Assembly: GCA_009823505.1 (NCBI GenBank)
Contig: VZQC01005766.1
Span: 1,082,013 to 1,146,012, forward strand
Source: Rhizomys pruinosus
Taxonomy: Eukaryota; Chordata; Mammalia; Rodentia; Spalacidae
DNA: 64,000 nt
Reading direction: 5' to 3'
Part shown: one piece after another, positions 44,160-55,208 of the stretch
Position numbering within the stretch: position 1 is the stretch's first letter
Layout of the letters: the number at the start of each line of letters is the position of its first letter
Position numbers and translations under genes: made by a program
The notes under the pieces: model-generated
The model's database searches: none
What the model was told of the DNA's origin: nothing
What the model saw: only the letters and a program-made list of their open reading frames with translations

Positions 44160-46005
44160 GGATATATTTTAGTAAGTTTCCTTTAGAACTGGTAAACTGA
44201 TCCCAAAGCAGTATTTGAAGTTAATAATATTTAGTGCTAATGAATTGTTATGAATGACTGTTTCCCCAGCTTTTTATTACATGGGTTCCAGGGGTTCTTG
44301 AACCCTTAGTAAGGGACTGAAAATTTTATGACTTACTCAGAGGTAGTTTGACAAGATAGTCAAATCAGAAGAGCTTTCAGATAAAGAGTATTAATTGCTT
44401 TTCACTGGGGAGACATTCAGTGACAGAAGCAGGATATTGGAATTCCCCTGTCTGTGGTTGATGACTCCATAGTGTTGGCAAGGACTGATTCTCCATTTAG
44501 GAACCTTTTTCCTTACCCCTGGATTGTATGATGAGGAACCAAAACAAACATTTGTTTCATTGTTCTTGGGAGCCTTCCAGGGCCCCATTTACCTGGCAGT
44601 TTCTTCAGTATCACAAACACCACTGGCATTTTGAAACCACTTCCTTATAAAGGGATCTTTCCTTGCTGGGGGGTGGATTGAAGGTTCACTGACTAACCCA
44701 AACTTCAGGGTGCTGCCTTTTTATAGTCACAGTGACCTCATGCTATTGTAGCCCCTAGATCCTATACCTATCTTTTCAATTTTGTGCTTACCTGAAGGTA
44801 CAACTAAGGGCAGTCAGACAAAATGCTGGTTTGTCCTTATTTAGTCATTCAACGAAGTCTAATCTCTTGTGGGCCAGATGCTATTCTGGACAAGCTCTTT
44901 GAACCACTGAAAATGTTTCCTAAGCTGGAATTACTGGGAACCTAGAGACATTGGTTGGGCCTTGTCCAGGTGCAAAGGTTGATGTGAGGCTTGGTAAGCC
45001 AAGGCCTTTCTAGTACTGGATTATAAGTGTATGCCACCATTTCCCAGCTTTTTAACATGGGTTCTGAGGCGTTTGAACTCAAGCCGCATGCTTCCATATA
45101 AAGCACTTTACTGATTGACATCTCCCCAGTCCACCAGGGGAACTTTCTACCTAACAGTATAATCTTTGGGATTAGATAAACAAAGTAGATAATTTATTAA
45201 GCAGAAATTAAGGACTATGACTGAGATCAGTTGGTTGAGGTGCCTCTTCCAGGTCATGGTAGGAGCAATTAACAGGAGGGGGGTGGGGAAGGCAAGGAAA
45301 GTCCTTGATGGGAGACAGGCTGGTGCTTTCTACATGATGTTAGAGTGTTTGAGGTGGTGTTGGGAAGGTGGCCTAGAGGATAGCAGGTAGTTGGGATATA
45401 GGTCAGGACATAGGAGAGGAGTCAAAAGTTGAAAATGGGGGAACCTGGGATTTCTCCAGTGTTTTCATACTGCTAGCCCAGGATTCTGGGAAAACCCTCA
45501 GTCCTAGGTCAATAGGGAGCTTTTATTACTCTAGTTGGAGGTATATATTTGGAAAATAAGCCAAACAGGAAATAGTTGAAGCCTAAAAAGCCTTAAGAGA
45601 GAAGAAAAGTGGTTACAGTCTTGGGTTAAATGTTTTACCTGCTGCTAAAATAAAGAAATGGTTATTTGAAGCAAAGTTTCTACCTAGTCTCATAAGTGTA
45701 AAAACATTAGCTAAGTAATATTCCACAAGCCTGAACTATTCATCATTTTGAACCCTATCTTTGGTTTTGTTCTTAAATCTTGAAAATTATCTTTGGTGGG
45801 TCAGCAAATGGGCTAACAGATGATTTTTGACAGGTTTTTTGTGAATGCTGTCACCTGCTGGTTCTGTTGGTGCCCCTCATCCTTGAGAAACTCTACTTGC
45901 TCTTTCTTCCCTGGTTATTATGTTTTCTTACCCTGCCAGCCTGGTTTATTAGAATGGCATACCCAGCAGAGTTGATCAATTATAGATCATTCATTTTAAG
46001 CCAAA
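44160..46005 (+). other. Unique stretch, copy 2 of 32942-34799
   Basis: Almost no visible difference to copy 1, except over the B4-type fragment (about 45000-45135). Confidence 0.75.
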
Positions 46006-46009
46006 CAAA

Positions 46010-46375
46010 ATTTCTTTTTAAAATTTTATTTCTGTTTATGATGTGTGCCTGTTATGTATGTAAGTGCACCCATGCTTGTGCAATGCCTGTAGAGGCCAGA
46101 ATAGGACACAGAATCCTATGGAAGTAGAGTTACATATGCTGTTAGTTGCCTTGTGGGTGCTAGGAAACTGAACCTGGTTCTCTGCAAAACAGCCAGTTGC
46201 TCCTTTTTTTTGGTCTTTTTGAGACAGGGTTCTCCCTGTAGCTCTGGCTCGAACTCACAGAGATCCCATTTGCCTCTGCCTCCCAAGTTGCTAGCATTAA
46301 AGGCGTGCGCCACCACGCCCCGGGCCCAGCCAGTGCTTCTTAAGCCACTTGAGCCATCGTCTAACCCCAACAAAA
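46010..46375 (-). mobile_element. B2 with nested B1 (copy 2 of 34800-35145)
   Basis: The B1 occupies about 46204-46323. The flanking target words are damaged (cagccagttgctcc / cagccagtgcttctt). Confidence 0.85.
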
Positions 46376-46519
46376 TATTTTCTTTGAGAATTCACAAATT
46401 GTGCCAGGCTCTGTTCTAGGTAATGAGAATAGAAAAATAACAGGGAGGAATGCATCTTGTCCCTTATATCTTGGAGCTTTTATTTTTAAAGATTACCTAG
46501 AAAGTTAAAAAAACTTTTT

Positions 46520-46975
46520 TTGGTACATGTGTACCACAGCACACTTGAGCAGATTGGAGGACAACTTTTCAGAAGCCAGTTCTCTCCTCCACTATAAGTA
46601 AGATCTATCTGAGGATCCAACTTGGGTTGCCACGTTTGCATAACAAGCCCACTTTTACCCACTGAGCTTTGTTGTTGTTTATTTTTGAACTGGGTCTCAG
46701 TATAGCCCAGGCTAGAGCTCACTGTATAGTTAAAGACGACCTTAAATTTCTAACCCTCCCTCTGTTCTCACTGTATATATAACTAAGGATGACCTTAAAT
46801 TTGGCTTAACCTTCCTCTGTTCTCACTTTTTATGTAACTAAGGATGACCTTAAATTTCTAACCTTTCCTCTGTTCTCACTGTATAGCTAAGGGTGACCTT
46901 AAACATTTTATCCTGTTCTCTGTTCTCCCAAGTGCTGGAGTTGGCGCAGTTGCTACCACGTTGCCCTACTCAGAG
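46520..46975 (-). mobile_element. B3-like and tandemly repeated B1-like SINE (copy 2 of 35290-35690)
   Basis: The ~50-bp unit appears four times here (from about 46720) against three in copy 1. Confidence 0.75.
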
Positions 46976-47329
46976 TGGGTTTTGATGTGATAAAGTTTGG
47001 TGGTAAAGAAAGGAAAGATCCTTCGAATTAAGTGATACTTATTTTAGGGCAAGATGGCTAGAATAACTATAAGCAGCAGCTTTCTGGGGAAGAGCTTTCC
47101 AAACAATGGAACCAGTATTTGGACATTTAAGAACAGAATGGAATGAAATGAAATTGAATGAGGTTGTTCAAATATGTAGGACTGTGTGAGTCTAGTTTCT
47201 TATGAAACAACATTTGGAGTAAGTGATACACAGACAACCAGTTAAAGAGTATCGGTGGTATTAACTAAAACAATTCTTGTGTCTGTCGCATAGGTGTTTT
47301 AGAAATCTAAAATTGTATTTTGAATTTTT

Positions 47330-47560
47330 TTTTTTTTTTCTTTTTATTTATTTTCAGTATGTGTATGAATTACTAATCTGCGGTGCAAGGTGTGTGCACC
47401 CGGTCGGTGCGATGCCGCGAGGTCAGAAGAGGGGTCTCGATTCCCCTGGAACGGAGTTTCAGACGGTTCTCGGCCGCCATGTGGGTGCCGGGGAATTTGA
47501 ACCCGGGTCCTCTGTAAGAGCGGTCGCGCTCTTAACCGCTAGCCATCTCTCCAAGCCCCA
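47330..47560 (-). mobile_element. B2 SINE (copy 2 of 36036-36263)
   Basis: About ten one-base losses or gains against the near-consensus copy 1. Confidence 0.88.
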
Positions 47561-47816
47561 CATTTGGTATTTGAATAGCCAATTCGAGGGTTTATTGTTG
47601 AGATCACTGTTTGTTGCTGTTTACCTTCTAATGATGCTTTTAATGGCTTATGATGCTGAACTTGAGCTAGCATATACCATTTACTTCCTATCCAATTCTG
47701 GTTTTGTCTTCAAAACTTTTGTTGACATATTTAAATTGATGGGCAAATGAAAAAGTAAAGAAAAGTAAAGGGCTAACAATGTACACATTCTGGAGCAATA
47801 TTTAATTGATACTAAT

Positions 47817-48120
47817 TTTTTTTTTTTTTTTTTTTGTTTGGGGTACTTTTTGTAAGCAGAATCTCCCTTAGCCCACCGGGCTCTGAACTCACATCTGTCG
47901 ACCAGCTGTCTTTAACTCACAGAAGATTCCACCTGCCTCTGCAATACCTGAGTTGTATAAAGGATTTTAAAAATTTGATGGAGTGGGTTGCCAGTTTATG
48001 GGGGGATCTGGCTTAAAGATGCTCTTTAGCTGTCATGTGGGTTGCTGAGGATTCAAACCTGGAACTCTGTAAGAGCAGTCGATTGGCTCTCTAACCACGC
48101 TTGAGCATCTCCTAGCCCAC
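47817..48120 (-). mobile_element. Composite B2-B1 SINE (copy 2 of locus 2), heavily altered
   Basis: The B1 half is almost unreadable (47840-47990), while ggcttaaagatgctctttag is unchanged. Confidence 0.75.
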
Positions 48121-48595
48121 AATACTAATTTTTCTTGACACCATCACTTAATTGAATAAATTATTATTAGAGTTTGTTCTTAAACCAAGATAATCTTCCT
48201 TTTCCGCTGTATTTATGAGAAAGGGAAGGGACTTCCCTTTTCCAAGTACCAGAAGCCCTTAACAATATAGCTTGGTAAGTAAATTATTATTTGGTAAGCT
48301 TAGGTATAGGTAGAAATCTTGGTTACACCCGATTAATTTCTCGGCAATTGGTCTTGATACACTTCTGAGAATTTGCTTCATATATTAGCTTTAAATGTAC
48401 TTAACATTTGAATGAGAAAGTAGTTGCTTTGTGTTTTCAGGTGAAATGGTTTCTTTAGGCCATCATGAATCGTTAAGTTATAAGAAAACAGTAGGAGTAG
48501 GTGTTCCTAGTTCCCCAAGGGAGTTGGAGTGCCTCCAAAATGAATGAGACACAGTCCATTTCATGGCAGGCACAAGCGAGTAGTCCTCTACCACT
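48121..48595 (+). other. Unique stretch, copy 2 of 36807-37256
   Basis: Nearly unchanged. Confidence 0.7.
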
Positions 48596-48604
48596 TGAAT
48601 TTTC

Positions 48605-48868
48605 TTTCTTATTTTTTAAAAAATTTTTATATTATTTAACTTATTTTCGTATGTGTATGAATGTACACTCTGCATTAGTTGGTGCTAACGCCGTGTTGTG
48701 CAATGCCTCGGAGGTTCAGAAGAGGGTGTTGATTCCCTGGAACTGGCGGTTGAAAGACGAGTTCTTGGCACCAATGTGGGTAGCTTCGGAGGATTGAACC
48801 CAGGTTTCTCTCGCAACAACAAGTCGGTGCATCTTAACCAACTAGGCCAATCTCTCCAGCCCTACAAC
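48605..48868 (-). mobile_element. B2 SINE (copy 2 of 37273-37511)
   Basis: Many single-base insertions. Confidence 0.85.
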
Positions 48869-48869
48869 C

Positions 48870-49645
48870 CTAATTTTCTTAATAAGATAGATCTGCTTGA
48901 CAAGGTGAGTTTTCCATCCATGCCACTCAGTCCATTTAGCACTACTTTAACACTTTAACTCTGATGGTTTATGACCAGAGACCAAAAGCAGTCTGAAGAT
49001 AGATTGGATAAAACATGAGTAGGAAGATAAGAATTAATGCATTCCAAAGCCATGTGAAGATGCTTTATGGAGCAAATATAATTTGAAACTTGGTTGTAGG
49101 CTACAGCCTAGTGTACCGCAGCTTTATACCTGCTCTCCATAGATTTTTGTTTTTTCAGAATGAAAATCCACGAAGCAATCATTACGAGTTTGGTAGTGTC
49201 TTTATCACCAGCTAGATCAAGCCAAATGTGTACCTAAGCTTTTAGGGCAGGACCCTTGAAGGAGTGCTTTCTTATTAAAAGTTATAAAGTAATAAACCTA
49301 CTTAAAAATGTTAAGCAGATACCTTTACCTCTTTTCTCCCCTTTTTGTTTGTTAATATTTCAGTTTACAAAAGTGCAAAAGTTTGAGAGATAGGGATTGG
49401 CTAAGGAATCTAAGACAGGAGCTGTACCAGACAGATTAGTGGCTTTGGCTGTTCCTTGCATGAAATGGCAGGGAACAGGAGAACTTGTGACTAGATGAAG
49501 GACATGATCTGGCCTTTGTTTTAGATTGGGTCTCACTAATTCAGGTATCCTCAAATTCAAGATCCTCTTGCCTTCAGACGGCCTCACAAGTGCAAGGATT
49601 ATACATGCGTGTCTCCATTCCTACTTTAATCTGGCCTTTAAACAG
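48870..49645 (+). other. Unique stretch, copy 2 of 37530-38283
   Basis: Small changes near 49120-49190 and 49280-49365; otherwise the same. Confidence 0.7.
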
Positions 49646-49652
49646 GATTATT

Positions 49653-49905
49653 CTTGCTGGGCATGCTGGTGCACGGCCAGCACTTGGGAGGCCAGAGGCA
49701 GGCCAATCTCTGTGAGTTCAAGGCCAGCCTGTTCTACAGAGTGAGTTCCAGGACAGGTGGGGCTACAGGGAGACCCTCTCAAAAAGGCCAAAAAAAAAAA
49801 GGATTATTCTGGTCAGGTGTGGTGGCACACACCTTTAATCCCAGCACTCAGGAGGCAGAGGTTGGATCACTGAGTTCAAGGCCTAGCTGGGGCTACAAAC
49901 TAAGT
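49653..49905 (+). mobile_element. Two B1 SINEs (copy 2 of 38285-38700, one B1 fewer)
   Basis: The first (49653-49800) and third (49810-49905) B1 of copy 1 are present and the middle one is absent. Confidence 0.88.
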
Positions 49906-50452
49906 AGTGGGACCCGTTAGGAAGTTATAATATGACTTTAACTCAGAAAGAGATGGCAGTGGTTTGGAGAATGCTAGAGATGGTAAAAATGTTAACACGG
50001 GTATCATTTGAAAGTAAAACCCACATGATATGTGGACAGATTACATCTGACAATATATTTATAAAATGACTAGTGAGAACTTGTTAAATGTAGTCAAAGA
50101 GAAAAAAATGTAGTCAAGAAGTAAACTGCATTTTAATCTAACTTCGCATGTGATAGAAAAGGAAATATAGAGTAGTAGAGAGCTTCTGTAACTTGCCTAG
50201 ATCACAGCTGTTATGTGGCATAGAAAGGATCTAAAGTTAGTAACTTGGCTCCATAGTTAGTGTTCTTGAATGCAGTGTCTTAGATGACTTGTCCATACTG
50301 ACTTCCTAGTTGGTGTTCTTAACTACTGTGATATACTCCTTCCTCTGTCAGAGGAAATAATACCTTCTCATACATTTCACAGATGTGAAATCGTGGTGTT
50401 GACCCTGTGTTGACCTTTATATTATTGCACATAATAAGTATGCAATAAATGT
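49906..50452 (+). other. Unique stretch, copy 2 of 38701-39242
   Basis: One altered patch near 50100-50170. Confidence 0.7.
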
Positions 50453-50457
50453 GTTTT

Positions 50458-50627
50458 TTGTTTGTTTGTTTGTTTGTTTGTTTGTTTGGTCTTTTTGAGC
50501 AGGTTCCCTTAGTCCCAGTTGGCCTGGAACTCACTATATAGACAAGGCTGGTCTTGACTCATAGAATCCTCTGCCTCTGGCTCCCTGAGATGCTAGGATT
50601 ACAGGCATGGACCACCATGCCTGGCTG
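50458..50627 (-). mobile_element. B1 SINE (copy 2 of 39247-39423)
   Basis: Same (GTTT)n tail; several losses inside. Confidence 0.85.
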
Positions 50628-50814
50628 TATTTTTTTTTTTTTTTTGGTAGCAGGCAAGTATATTTCCAGTATGGTAACTTAAATAAAACTTGTGAGCTTT
50701 TGTTTAAAGCTTAGTAATGAGAATTTTATTATTGAACCAAATTTTCCTGTGTGACTGAGGGTGGGAAGTCTGGCCCAGGAGAGAAGCAGATGTGGGTATC
50801 AAAGAAACAGACTC

Positions 50815-50945
50815 TAGTGGCGCACTCCTTTAATCCTAGCACTTGGGAGGCAGAGGCAAGAGGATTTTTGTTTGCCTGGTCTACAGAGTGAGTTCCAGAC
50901 AGCTGGGCTACAAGGAGACCCTGTCTCGAAAAGACAAAAAAAAAA
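50815..50945 (+). mobile_element. B1 SINE (copy 2 of 39609-39767)
   Basis: Lacks about 25 bases in the middle compared with copy 1. Confidence 0.85.
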
Positions 50946-51520
50946 CCAAAAACAAACAGACTCTAATAGCAAAGTCCAGACTGGAAACCAGACAGTTAGA
51001 GAATTCTTCAGAAAAGCTGGTTTGAGCCTGGGGAATTCCAGAGCAGAAAAGGTCTGGACTGGATGGCAGGAGTGACTGCTTTGAGCGTTTCCCAGAGTTC
51101 CTTCCCCAGGTTGCTGACTCTTCAGCTGTGGGCACAGGAGGCTCTTTTGAGGACATTTTTCCAGCTTTGACTTTGGGGACATTCTTTTGGCCTTGTTTTA
51201 AAAATCCCCCAAATTAACCAGGAGCATTTGGCCTTTAGTATGCAATACCCAAGGGAATAAATAGGCCTGGCTATGTGTTTACAGTTAAAATGGCCAAGAG
51301 TCTAAATCAGGGAATTGCCTCTGGGGCCTTGGCTTAAGTTTGTTCCCTGGTCTTCTTTGGCTTCCTCAACCCTAGGATGTAGGTCTTCTACTATTCTTCC
51401 TAAAACCATCAAACTCTAGCTGATATTCCACTTCTTCCTGATGCTACTCTCTGCATCTGTGCCTAGTAGCTGTTCCCCATAAATTAGATGTGTAGAGACT
51501 AACAAAATACTTAGTCGGAA
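50946..51520 (+). other. Unique stretch, copy 2 of 39768-40330
   Basis: No visible difference apart from one A in a run near 51201. Confidence 0.75.
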
Positions 51521-51557
51521 GTGTGTGTGTGTGTGTGTGTGGTGTGTGTGTGTGTGT
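51521..51557. repeat. (GT)n microsatellite
   Basis: Interrupted GT run at the right end of copy 2. Unique sequence follows. Confidence 0.95.
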
Positions 51558-51570
51558 TATATGTGTATGT

Positions 51571-51707
51571 TTTTTTTTTTTTTTTTGGTCTTTTTGAGAC
51601 AGGGTCTCCCTGTCGCCCCAGCTGTCCTGGAACTCACTCTGTAGACCAGGCTGGCCTTGAACTCACAAAGATCCGCCTGCCTCTGCCTCCCGAGTGCTAG
51701 GATTAAA
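51571..51707 (-). mobile_element. 5'-truncated B1 SINE
   Basis: Stops at gctaggattaaag. atatgtgtatgt is repeated at both ends. Confidence 0.92.
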
Positions 51708-51708
51708 G

Positions 51709-52440
51709 ATATGTGTATGTATTGTATGCTAGTGTAGAAACTAGCAAGAGAAGAACCTTGCTGGAACAGGTTTGTGTAGAAATTGGAGAAGTTAAGTTTA
51801 AGTAGGATGATTGGGTCCAGGTCATAGGAGACCTTTCAAGCTAAAATGAGCCTGAGTCAGACAAATCAAGATTTAATTAGTAGTTTAGAGCCATTGTTAG
51901 TTCATGCCTGGAAGGGTGGTGCCTGGTGAGATATCCCAGTGATCCCAGACCTGCCTGCCTTCTAGAGCTTCCATCTGCCCACCCAGGCAGGAAGGCTCGC
52001 TGGCTGTGCTAAGTCTAGTTGAAATGGCATCTGGCGTATTATATTTCAGTGCATTTACGGGCTCAGAGAAAGTAGAAGAGTTCCTGTTATGTCCTGCAGT
52101 TCCTTTCTCTTTGTAGTCTTTCCTACATAGTAGATTCCTGTAGAAGACATGACCTTAGACTGCAGCCTTATCTTTAAGCCGATTGGTTCTACTGTAGGGC
52201 AGAAAATACAAGGAAATGAAGTTTGTAGATAACACTAGGTCATGTTGGTTTTATTTTCTTTACTTTTGTGTAACTCAAACTTCTTCTTAGGTAGTTAGAT
52301 CACATATACAAAAAAAAAAAAAAAAGGCTTCTGCTTGAATTCCCCCCACTTGCCTACTTATTGTAGGCTAAATTAAATTAACCCATATGTTATAGTCTTC
52401 CTCCACTTCTTGTTTTTTGTTTGTGTGTGTGTGTGTGTGT
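51709..52440 (+). other. Unique intron stretch
   Basis: No gene or interspersed repeat recognised; an A run at about 52310-52325. First single-copy sequence right of the duplication. Confidence 0.6.
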
Positions 52441-52540
52441 GTTGGGACCCTCTGGCCTGGAACTCCCTCTGTAGACCAGTTTGGCCTCAAGCTCACAGAA
52501 ATCCACCTGCCTATACCTTGAGAGTGCTGGGATTAAAGCC
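52425..52540 (-). mobile_element. B1 SINE remnant with (GT)n tail
   Basis: GT run, then gcctggaactccctctgtag ... gagtgctgggattaaagc. The B1 3' third is lost. Confidence 0.8.
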
Positions 52541-52591
52541 TCTTCTTTTTTTCTTCATATCGAAAAAGGAACCAAAGAAGGTAACAGTCCA

Positions 52592-52850
52592 TGGGGCTGG
52601 AGAGATAGCCTAGTGGTTAAGAGCACCGACGCTCTTGCAGAGGACCCGGGTTCGATCCCCAGCACCCACATGGCGGCTAAGAACCGTCTGTAACTCCAAC
52701 TCCAGGAGAACTCCAGTTCCAGGGGAGTCCGAGACCCTCTTCTGACCTCCGCGGCATTGCACGACACGGGTGCACAGACCTGCATGCAGACAATACATTC
52801 ATACACATATGAAAATAAATAATAAAAAATAAATAAATAAATAAAAAAAA
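52592..52850 (+). mobile_element. Young B2 SINE with 16-bp target duplication
   Basis: Long subtype. agaaggtaacagtcca at 52576-52591 is repeated at 52851-52866. Confidence 0.97.
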
Positions 52851-52959
52851 AGAAGGTAACAGTCCAGTCTGCCACTATATTATTAGTAGTTAAATGATTG
52901 CTTTGAGGAGTTTGGAGTTCAATTTTTATTGGAAAACCGAGGTTTATATCAAGTTGGGA

Positions 52960-53148
52960 TTTTTAAAAAAATTATGTTTATGTATGTGTGTCTATGTGGG
53001 TATATGCACATAAGTTTAGATACCCTCAGAGGCCAGACTAGGGCATCTGATCCCTTGGAGCTTCCCAGTGTGGGTGCTGGGAACCAAGCTCAAGTCATCT
53101 GCAAGAGGACTATGTGCTCTTACCTGCTGAGCTATCACTCCAGCCCCC
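52960..53148 (-). mobile_element. Old B2/B3 SINE
   Basis: ccctcagaggccagactagg ... ctgctgagctatcactccag. Confidence 0.78.
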
Positions 53149-53190
53149 ACGTTGGCAATGTTAATAATAAGCTAAATAAATTACTTCATG

Positions 53191-53272
53191 GAGCTGGGGT
53201 TATAGCTCACTGGTAAAATGCTTTCTTGGCATGTATAAGGCCCTGGGTTCAATCCCCATTACTGCTGAAAAA
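53191..53272 (+). mobile_element. ID SINE
   Basis: ggagctggggttatagctca ... ccctgggttcaatccccatt, then an A run. This is the BC1-like tRNA-Ala-derived pattern with the B box ggttcaatcc. Confidence 0.88.
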
Positions 53273-53329
53273 AAATTATCTCGTGAAACATAAGGCATTC
53301 ATCTTCATTTAAAAATGATATAAAAATCT

Positions 53330-53555
53330 GGGCTGGAGAGATGGCCTAACGGTTAAGAGCGCTGACCGCTCTTACAGAGGACCCGGGTTCGATCCCCAGC
53401 ACCCACATGGCAGCCAAGAACCGTCTGAAGCTCCAATTCCAGGGGAATTCGACACCCTCTTCTGACCTCCGCGCCATTGCACGACACAGGTGCACACACT
53501 TGCATGCAGACAGTACATTCATACACATACAGAAATAAATAAAAAATAAAAAAAT
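53330..53555 (+). mobile_element. Young B2 SINE with 19-bp target duplication
   Basis: Short subtype. aaaaatgatataaaaatct at 53311-53329 is repeated at 53556-53574. Confidence 0.97.
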
Positions 53556-53600
53556 AAAAATGATATAAAAATCTAATGATTAGGGAGTAATTTCAGTTTT

Positions 53601-53879
53601 ATTTTTTATTTTATTTTATATTTTATTTTATTTTAATTTTTGAGACAGGGTCTCCCTATAGCCCCAGCTGTCCTAGAACTCACTGTGTAGACCAGGCTGG
53701 ACTTGAACTCACAGAGATCTGCCTGACTCTGCCTCCTGAGTGCTAGGATTAAAGGCATGCACCACCACACCCGGCACTAAAGACGGTTCTTAGCTGCCAT
53801 GTGGGTGCCGGGAATCAAACCCCGGTCCTCTGCAAGAGCAGTTGGTGCTCTTAACCACTGAGCCATCTCTCCAGCCCCC
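53601..53879 (-). mobile_element. Composite B2-B1 SINE (locus 3) with 13-bp target duplication
   Basis: AT-rich tail, complete B1 to 53775, then B2 5' half 53776-53879. taatttcagtttt at 53588-53600 is repeated at 53880-53892, enclosing both parts. It is the best-preserved of the three composites, so the reference for the family. Confidence 0.88.
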
Positions 53880-54055
53880 TAATTTCAGTTTTTAAAATAT
53901 AAATATGTATACATGTATATATGTATACAAACATGCTTAAAAGTAGAAAGAATAATAGAATGAATTGCCTTTATTCATTACTTAAGAATTTACCACACAT
54001 ACTGTATCTGTGCTTTTGCATGGTGGTTGGCTGAAGTATTATAAAATATGTCTTG

Positions 54056-54300
54056 GGGGCTGGAGAGATGGCCTAGCGGTTAAGAGCGCCGACCGCTCTT
54101 ACGGAGGACCCGGGTTCGATCCCCAGCACCCACATGGCGGCCGAGAACCGTCTGAAACTCCAATTCCAGGATTACTCCAGTTCCAGGGGAATCCGACACC
54201 CTCTTCTGACCTCCGCGGCATTGCACGACACAGATGCACAGACCTGCATGCAGACAGTAAATTCATACACATACAGAAATAAATAAAAAATTGAAAAAAA
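54056..54300 (+). mobile_element. Young B2 SINE, long subtype
   Basis: Near consensus. aaatatgtcttg stands on both sides. Confidence 0.96.
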
Positions 54301-54313
54301 AAATATGTCTTGA

Positions 54314-54475
54314 AGCCGGGCGTGGTGGCACACGCCTTTAATCCTAGCACTTGGGAGGCAGAGGCAGGCGGATCTTTGTGAGTTCAAGGCCAGGCTGGTC
54401 TACAGAGTGAGTTCCAGGCCAGCTGGGGCTACAGGGAGACCCTGTCTCAAAAAGACCAAAATAAATAAATAAATA
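54314..54475 (+). mobile_element. Young B1 SINE
   Basis: aagccgggcgtggtggcaca ... ctcaaaaagaccaaaa plus (AAAT)n. Inserted at the edge of the preceding B2's target duplication (gtcttga on both sides). Confidence 0.95.
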
Positions 54476-54735
54476 AAGTCTTGATTTGTGAGTTTTGCTT
54501 CTAGGCCTTTTCTTATGTGTCTCTAAAAATTTGGACATCTTCTCCTAGGTCTACAGTGCCGTCGACATATCCTATAAATAAATCCTTGGTGTCTGCTATA
54601 TCTGTACATATATTTCCTCTATTACTTGGAAATACTGCTTTTGCATTTTATGTGTTCTAATCGGGATCTAAACAAGGTTTTCACATTTAAGTTTGTGGTT
54701 AAATCTATCTCATTTAATCCAGTGATTCAGATTTT

Positions 54736-54800
54736 TCCCCTGGTACTAGGGATTGAACCCAGGTCCTGGCACGTGCCAAGGAAATTGTGCTATGTCACTT
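54736..54800 (-). mobile_element. ID/B4-like fragment
   Basis: ctagggattgaacccaggtc ... gtgctatgtcactt. Confidence 0.6.
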
Positions 54801-54920
54801 GCCTGTGGTTTAGATTTTTTTGAGAGCTAGTTTTGGTGTCTAAAAGGAGTGGGAGGGAAGAAGCAAGGGTAAAGTGAGTTTAATTCATGCTACAAGAAAA
54901 TCCTTAAAATCACAGAGACT

Positions 54921-55062
54921 GGGGACTCTGAAGAGATGTTCTCAGTAGTTAAGAACACTTAATGCTCTTTCAAAGGATCAGGTTCAGTTCCCAGCACCAA
55001 CATGGTGATGTACTTATATAAATGCAGGGAAAGCACTCATACATATAAAATCAAAATAATTT
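54921..55062 (+). mobile_element. Old B2 SINE, internally deleted
   Basis: ggggactctgaagagatgtt ... gcactcatacatataaaatc. Confidence 0.75.
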
Positions 55063-55208
55063 TAAAATTAAGAAACCACAGAGGCTGCTGAGAATAGGGG
55101 GTTTGGTAAGTTCAAAACGGAAATATAGTCCATATCAAACTTTAAAATAACTCCAGGTATAGTCCATGTCAAATGTTAACACGACTTTGGTAAACTAGTT
55201 CTATATCT

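Larger units (their letters stand above)
40350..51540 (+). repeat. 11.2-kb direct duplication, copy 2 (probably artefactual)
   Basis: Repeats copy 1 collinearly. Long stretches show no difference by eye (for example 44415-44985 against 33195-33765, and 45120-45990). Other patches are dense in one-base insertions and deletions, mainly over SINEs (40999-41232, 41835-42150, 42263-42592, 46010-46390, 47330-47558, 47817-48120, 48605-48866). It ends in a longer (GT)n at about 51521-51557 and then continues into sequence found only once. Confidence 0.95.

Noticed and set aside
40350..51540. Duplicated THADA exon inside the 11.2-kb unit
   Set aside because: Neither copy holds any recognisable THADA coding sequence, and the flanking exons join directly in frame.
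53191..53272. Genuine tRNA gene at the ID element and at B2 heads
   Set aside because: They have A and B box-like sequence but no cloverleaf or anticodon arm, and they have A-rich tails; these are tRNA-derived SINEs.
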